Below, piece after piece: positions 23,502-26,615 of a stretch of DNA of 26,615 bases. How positions within the stretch are numbered: the stretch's first letter is position 1; the number at the start of each line of letters is the position of its first letter. The DNA comes from Clostridium disporicum (lineage in GTDB: Bacteria > Bacillota > Clostridia > Clostridiales > Clostridiaceae). Under the pieces are notes generated by a model. It had not been told where the DNA came from. It searched no databases and saw only the letters and a program-made list of their open reading frames with translations. A program made the translations under genes and the position numbers. The stretch covers positions 1 to 26,615 of the forward strand of contig NZ_CYZX01000018.1 in assembly GCF_001405015.1 (NCBI RefSeq). Direction: 5' to 3'.

Positions 23502-23924
23502 ATGTTACAAGATTATAGAGAAAAAGAATTTACACCTAAAGATGCTAGATTATTAAATCCACTTCAACTAGCTTTAATAGGAGATGCTGTTTATGAACTT
23601 TTTATTAGAAATTATATATTAGCTAATAACGTAGAATTAACAGCACATAAAATTCATGTAAAAGCTATTGGATATGTTAAAGCAAAAAGTCAATCTACTA
23701 TTATGCACTTATTAGAAGAAGAATTGACTGAAGAAGAGAGTTATATCTTTAAAAGAGGAAGAAACACAAAATCTGCAACAGTTCCGAAAAATGCAGATGT
23801 AAGAGATTATAGAATGGCAACTGGTTTTGAAGCACTTATTGGCTATTTACATTTAATAGGTAATTATGAAAGATTAAATTACATAATGAATAAAGCCGTG
23901 ACTACAGAACTTAATAAGAAATAA
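23502..23924 (+). CDS. mrnC: Mini-ribonuclease III
   Basis: This 140-residue protein is a stand-alone RNase III catalytic domain without the dsRNA-binding domain. It trims 23S rRNA precursors in Firmicutes. The signature GDAVYELFIRNYIL holds the catalytic Asp (D28), and the late acidic motif is in ATGFEALIGYLHL. Length is typical. AGAGGTG lies just upstream of the ATG. It comes between cysS and rlmB in the conserved cysS-mrnC-rlmB-yacP order. rlmB follows after 13 bases, with its ribosome binding site AAAGGAGAG at the end of mrnC. It acts as a homodimer. Confidence 0.95.
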   Translation: MLQDYREKEFTPKDARLLNPLQLALIGDAVYELFIRNYILANNVELTAHKIHVKAIGYVKAKSQSTIMHLLEEELTEEESYIFKRGRNTKSATVPKNADVRDYRMATGFEALIGYLHLIGNYERLNYIMNKAVTTELNKK

Positions 23925-23937
23925 AGGAGAGTCTATT

Positions 23938-24813
23938 ATGGCTAAAAGAGAAAACCCAAGAAGAAGAGAAAGAGAATTTAATAAATTTCAAGAGAAGCAA
24001 GCTAGAGCAGAAAGAAGAAGAGATTATTCAGATAACTACTCAAAGAGAAATAATGAAGCAATGCATGAAGAAATAAGAGAAGACTTAGTTTTAGGAAGAA
24101 ATGCAGTTATAGAAGCCTTAAAAAGTGATACAACAATAGAATATTTATGTGTAAGCAAAGGTGACTTAGAAGGGTCAATAAAAGTAGTACTTAGTTTAGC
24201 AAAAGATAAAAATGTTGTAATTAAAGAAGTAGATAGAAGAAAATTAAATGAAATGTGTGGAGGAGCAAATCACCAAGGTGTTATAGCTAAGGTTACTCCA
24301 TTTAAATATTCTGAAGTGACAGATATTATTAATCGTGCTAAGAGAAAAGGTGAAGATCCTTTCATAGTAATATTAGATGAAATAGAAGATCCTCATAATT
24401 TAGGATCAATAATAAGAACAGCAGAATTATGTGGGGTACATGGAATAATTATTCCAAAAAGAAGAAATGTTGGAGTAACTCCTACAGTGTATAAGTGTTC
24501 AGCAGGTGCTATTGAGCATATGAGAATAGCTAAAGTTACCAATATAAATGCGACGATTGACCAATTAAAGGAAGAAGGCATATGGATATATGGAGCAGAT
24601 ATAGATGGTAAAGATTTTAGCTATAATACAAACTTTTCTGGGGCATGTGCATTAGTTATAGGTAGTGAAGGTAGAGGAATTTCTAAACTTACACTAAAGA
24701 AATGTGATGTATTAGTTAAAATCCCTATGATTGGAAAAATTAACTCTTTAAATGCTTCAGTAGCAGGTGGTATAATGATGTATGAAGTATTAAAAGGAAG
24801 ATTAACAAAATAA
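23938..24813 (+). CDS. rlmB: 23S rRNA (guanosine 2'-O) methyltransferase, TrmH/RlmB family
   Basis: This 291-residue SpoU-family enzyme is expected to methylate 23S rRNA G2251 (E. coli numbering) with S-adenosylmethionine. An N-terminal stretch of about 45 residues is very basic and repetitive (ENPRRREREF, RAERRRDY), unlike the core, and probably binds rRNA. The substrate-binding domain opens with VLGRNAVIEAL. The knot domain has the three motifs DEIEDPHNLGSIIRTAE, VIGSEGRGIS and INSLNASVAGGI. It starts 13 bases after mrnC and is followed by yacP after 22 bases. Assignment to RlmB rather than another TrmH-like enzyme rests on the locus. Confidence 0.92.
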   Translation: MAKRENPRRREREFNKFQEKQARAERRRDYSDNYSKRNNEAMHEEIREDLVLGRNAVIEALKSDTTIEYLCVSKGDLEGSIKVVLSLAKDKNVVIKEVDRRKLNEMCGGANHQGVIAKVTPFKYSEVTDIINRAKRKGEDPFIVILDEIEDPHNLGSIIRTAELCGVHGIIIPKRRNVGVTPTVYKCSAGAIEHMRIAKVTNINATIDQLKEEGIWIYGADIDGKDFSYNTNFSGACALVIGSEGRGISKLTLKKCDVLVKIPMIGKINSLNASVAGGIMMYEVLKGRLTK

Positions 24814-24835
24814 TTGTTATATAAAGGTGTTCAAT

Positions 24836-25345
24836 GTGAAAATTATATTTGTTGATGGTTACAATGTAATAAATAGTTGGAGTAATTTAAAGAGAGAAAA
24901 AGAAATTAGTTTAGATAGTGCAAGACAAAAACTAGTTGATATATTGCATAATTATGGAGCTATTAATAGATGTAAGATTGTTATAGTTTATGATGGACAT
25001 AGAGTAACTGGTAATATTGAAAACAAATACGAACACAATAAAAACTTATTAGTTGTATTTACTAAGGATAGAGAAACTGCTGATGCATATATTGAAAGAG
25101 AGGTACATAATTTAGGGAGAAGATTTGAAGTTTATGTTGTAACTTCTGACTCCTTAGAGCAACAAACAATCTTTCAAAGAGGAGCTGTAAGAATATCAAG
25201 TATAGAGTTCTATAACTTAGTACGAGTTGATATTGAGAATGTAAAAAAAAATAGTAAAAAAGTTCATGTATCAGCTAAAAATACTTTAGAAGATAATTTA
25301 GATGAAGATGTTTTGAAAAAACTAGAAGCTATTAGGAGAAGTTAA
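24836..25345 (+). CDS. rae1: NYN-domain ribosome-associated endonuclease YacP (Rae1)
   Basis: This 169-residue NYN/PIN-like nuclease corresponds to Bacillus YacP/Rae1, which cuts mRNA within the ribosomal A-site. Acidic residues typical of the fold are seen in FVDGYNVINSW, VYDGH, TKDRETADAYIE and VTSDSLEQQ. Length agrees. The start is a GTG at 24836, chosen because AAAGGTG (24823-24829) lies six bases upstream; an earlier GTG at 24827 lies inside that site. The short Lys-rich C-terminal tail after residue 135 is variable. It sits between rlmB and sigH, as in other Firmicutes. Confidence 0.9.
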   Translation: MKIIFVDGYNVINSWSNLKREKEISLDSARQKLVDILHNYGAINRCKIVIVYDGHRVTGNIENKYEHNKNLLVVFTKDRETADAYIEREVHNLGRRFEVYVVTSDSLEQQTIFQRGAVRISSIEFYNLVRVDIENVKKNSKKVHVSAKNTLEDNLDEDVLKKLEAIRRS

Positions 25346-25374
25346 TAAATGGTATTGGGGGGTGGAGGAAGTTT

Positions 25375-26019
25375 ATGAATGAAGAAAGAGATTTTAATTC
25401 TGTAGAATATTTCTATAAATGTGAATCAGAAGAACAAATAGTTGAAGAAGCTAAAAAAGGAAACAAAAGAGCTCAAGAGTTTATTATTTCTAAGTATGAG
25501 AATTTTGTTAAGGTTAAAGCTAAATCCTATTTTTTAATAGGTGCAGATAAAGAGGATATATATCAAGAGGGTATGATAGGCTTATATAAAGCAATAAGAG
25601 ATTTTAATGGAGAAAAATCTACTTCATTTAGAGCTTTTGCAGAGTTATGTATTACGCGTCAAATAATAACTGCAATAAAAACAGCTACAAGACAAAAGCA
25701 TATTCCTCTAAATACATATATATCTTTGAACAAACCTGTATCAGAAGAAGAATCAGATAGGACTTTATTAGACATAATATCTAGTATAAGAACAACTGAT
25801 CCTGAAGAGCTTATTATAAGTCAAGAGCAAAAAGAGTTCATTGAAGAGGAAATTAATAAGGTATTATCAGACTTAGAAATTCAAGTATTACAATCTTATT
25901 TAGAGGGTAAGTCATATCAGGAGATAGCTTGTGATTTAGATAGGCATTCAAAGTCTATAGATAACGCTCTACAGCGTGTCAAGAAGAAGCTTGAAAAATG
26001 CCTTGTAAATAATAAATAA
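25375..26019 (+). CDS. sigH: RNA polymerase sporulation sigma factor SigH
   Basis: This 214-residue sigma-70 family protein corresponds to Spo0H/SigH, the factor for transition and early sporulation genes. Region 2 has YEDIYQEG-like ADKEDIYQEGMIGLYKAIRDF and FRAFAELCITRQIITAIK. Region 4 has the helix-turn-helix SYQEIACDLDRHSKSIDNALQRVKKK. Length is normal for SigH. A strong ribosome binding site (GGTGGAGGA) is seven or so bases before the ATG. It ends the PIN/TRAM-to-sigH stretch; no T-rich terminator is visible after it before the tRNA-Thr promoter. Confidence 0.95.
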   Translation: MNEERDFNSVEYFYKCESEEQIVEEAKKGNKRAQEFIISKYENFVKVKAKSYFLIGADKEDIYQEGMIGLYKAIRDFNGEKSTSFRAFAELCITRQIITAIKTATRQKHIPLNTYISLNKPVSEEESDRTLLDIISSIRTTDPEELIISQEQKEFIEEEINKVLSDLEIQVLQSYLEGKSYQEIACDLDRHSKSIDNALQRVKKKLEKCLVNNK

Positions 26020-26033
26020 TGTACTAATCTATA

Positions 26034-26069
26034 TTGACAAAAAAAACAAATGCTAGTAAACTTTATAAT
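26034..26069 (+). promoter_or_regulatory. Promoter region of tRNA-Thr and tuf
   Basis: A perfect -35 TTGACA is at 26034-26039. Two -10 candidates exist: TAAACT (26057-26062) at the correct 17-bp distance, and TATAAT (26064-26069), better in sequence but 24 bp away. The exact start is therefore open; with TATAAT it would fall near 26076, where an inverted repeat begins. Confidence 0.55.
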
Positions 26070-26075
26070 TGGTAT

Positions 26076-26098
26076 ATTAAAGTGTAATACACTTTAAT
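26076..26098 (+). repeat. Perfect inverted repeat abutting tRNA-Thr
   Basis: ATTAAAGTGT (26076-26085) and ACACTTTAAT (26089-26098) are a perfect 10-bp inverted repeat with an AAT spacer. It ends at the base before the tRNA 5' end (26099). No T-run follows, so it is not a standard terminator. It may be a 5' leader hairpin or an operator. Confidence 0.75.
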
Positions 26099-26174
26099 GC
26101 TCACGTAGCTCAGTCGGCAGAGCGTCGCCTTGGTAAGGCGGAGGTCGTCGGTTCAATCCCGATCGTGAGCTCCA
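26099..26174 (+). tRNA. tRNA-Thr (anticodon GGT)
   Basis: The acceptor stem GCTCACG (26099-26105) pairs with CGTGAGC (26164-26170), followed by T and an encoded CCA (26172-26174). The anticodon stem 26125-26129 pairs with 26137-26141, and GGT is at 26132-26134. The T-loop GTTCAATCC is present. It lies 66 bases upstream of tuf, probably on the same transcript. Confidence 0.96.
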
Positions 26175-26240
26175 ATTATATACATTTAGAAATGCAAACG
26201 CTAGGCAAGGTGTATCTAAAGAAGTAAGGAGGAATTTCAA

Positions 26241-26615
26241 ATGGCAAAGCAAAAATTCGAAAGAAGCAAACCACACGTTAACATTGGAACAATCGGTCAC
26301 GTAGACCACGGTAAGACTACATTAACAGCAGCTATTACAACAGTATTAGCAAACAGAGGATTCGCTGAAGCATTCAACTATGCAGATATCGATAAGGCTC
26401 CAGAAGAAAAAGAAAGAGGAATCACAATCAATACAGCTCACGTTGAATACGAAACAGAACATAGACACTACGCTCACGTAGACTGTCCAGGACACGCTGA
26501 CTATGTTAAGAACATGATCACTGGTGCTGCACAAATGGACGGAGCAATCTTAGTTTGTTCAGCTGCAGACGGTCCAATGCCTCAAACAAGAGAGCACATA
26601 CTACTAGCTTCAAGA
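26241..26615 (+). CDS. tuf: Elongation factor Tu (5' part, cut by window end)
   Basis: The first 125 codons are present; the gene continues past the window. EF-Tu is the GTPase that brings aminoacyl-tRNA to the ribosome. G1 is GHVDHGKT (residues about 19-26), the switch I segment is ERGITINTAH, and G3 is DCPGHADY. The frame is open to the last base. AAGGAGG is eight to nine bases before the ATG. Codon choice favours C-ending codons (AAC, ATC, GAC, TAC, CAC) much more than neighbouring genes do, as expected for one of the most highly expressed proteins. It follows tRNA-Thr, the usual clostridial arrangement. Confidence 0.97.
   Translation, partial: MAKQKFERSKPHVNIGTIGHVDHGKTTLTAAITTVLANRGFAEAFNYADIDKAPEEKERGITINTAHVEYETEHRHYAHVDCPGHADYVKNMITGAAQMDGAILVCSAADGPMPQTREHILLASR

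Noticed and set aside
26094..26309. Open frame on the minus strand across tRNA-Thr and the tuf start
   Set aside because: It reads the complement of the tRNA (the familiar SGLNRRPPPYQGDAL-type peptide) and the antisense of tuf. It has no ribosome binding site.

Overview
The window is low-GC DNA with dense, mostly co-directional genes, strong AGGAGG-type ribosome binding sites, A/T-ending codons and a set of Firmicute-specific genes (csfB/gin, darA/pstA, yaaT, ctsR-clpC, disA, sigH, a T-box leader). Gene content and order point to Clostridium sensu stricto (cluster I). I cannot name the species. There is no prophage, insertion sequence, CRISPR array or integrase. This is mainly a core chromosomal segment.

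Layout. (1) 1-200: tRNA-Phe and tRNA-Cys with a terminator. (2) 240-3160: a CorA-type transporter (minus strand), an unrecognised two-helix membrane protein (plus) and an M20D-like amidohydrolase (minus) whose metal ligands look degraded. (3) 3236-6763: gin, a thymidylate-kinase-like gene, darA/pstA, holB, yaaT and a small HMA-fold gene without its metal-binding cysteines. This matches the csfB-tmk-yaaQ-holB-yaaT order known from Bacillus. (4) 6796-7696: a 2[4Fe-4S] ferredoxin and a convergent MBL-fold gene, also with a destroyed active site. (5) 7813-10971: ctsR-clpC under a consensus CtsR operator, with no mcsA or mcsB between them. (6) 11088-13107: gapN, a small CPWC glutaredoxin and a 53-aa unknown. 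(7) 13178-14728: nagR-nagB behind a dre-like operator overlapping the promoter. (8) 14828-17762: radA, disA and a convergent DUF1573-like small protein. (9) 18045-26019: PIN/TRAM membrane protein, ispD, a proline T-box leader, proS, cysS, mrnC, rlmB, yacP/rae1 and sigH. (10) 26034-end: promoter, inverted repeat, tRNA-Thr and the first 125 codons of tuf.

How the genes fit together. Two parts of c-di-AMP signalling lie here: the synthase DisA next to RadA, and the receptor DarA/PstA in the holB operon. Sporulation and development are represented by gin, yaaT and sigH. The right half is a translation cluster: two aminoacyl-tRNA synthetases, 23S rRNA maturation (mrnC) and methylation (rlmB), a ribosome-associated nuclease, a tRNA and EF-Tu.

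The most unusual points are two apparent pseudo-hydrolases (M20D-like and MBL-like), the cysteine-less HMA protein next to yaaT, the ctsR-clpC pair lacking the arginine-kinase genes while keeping the arginine-phosphate-related residues, a 125-bp MITE-like element between cysS and mrnC, and a perfect inverted repeat directly before tRNA-Thr. I see no convincing complete new system. The motif comparisons rest on recalled family signatures, not on a database search.
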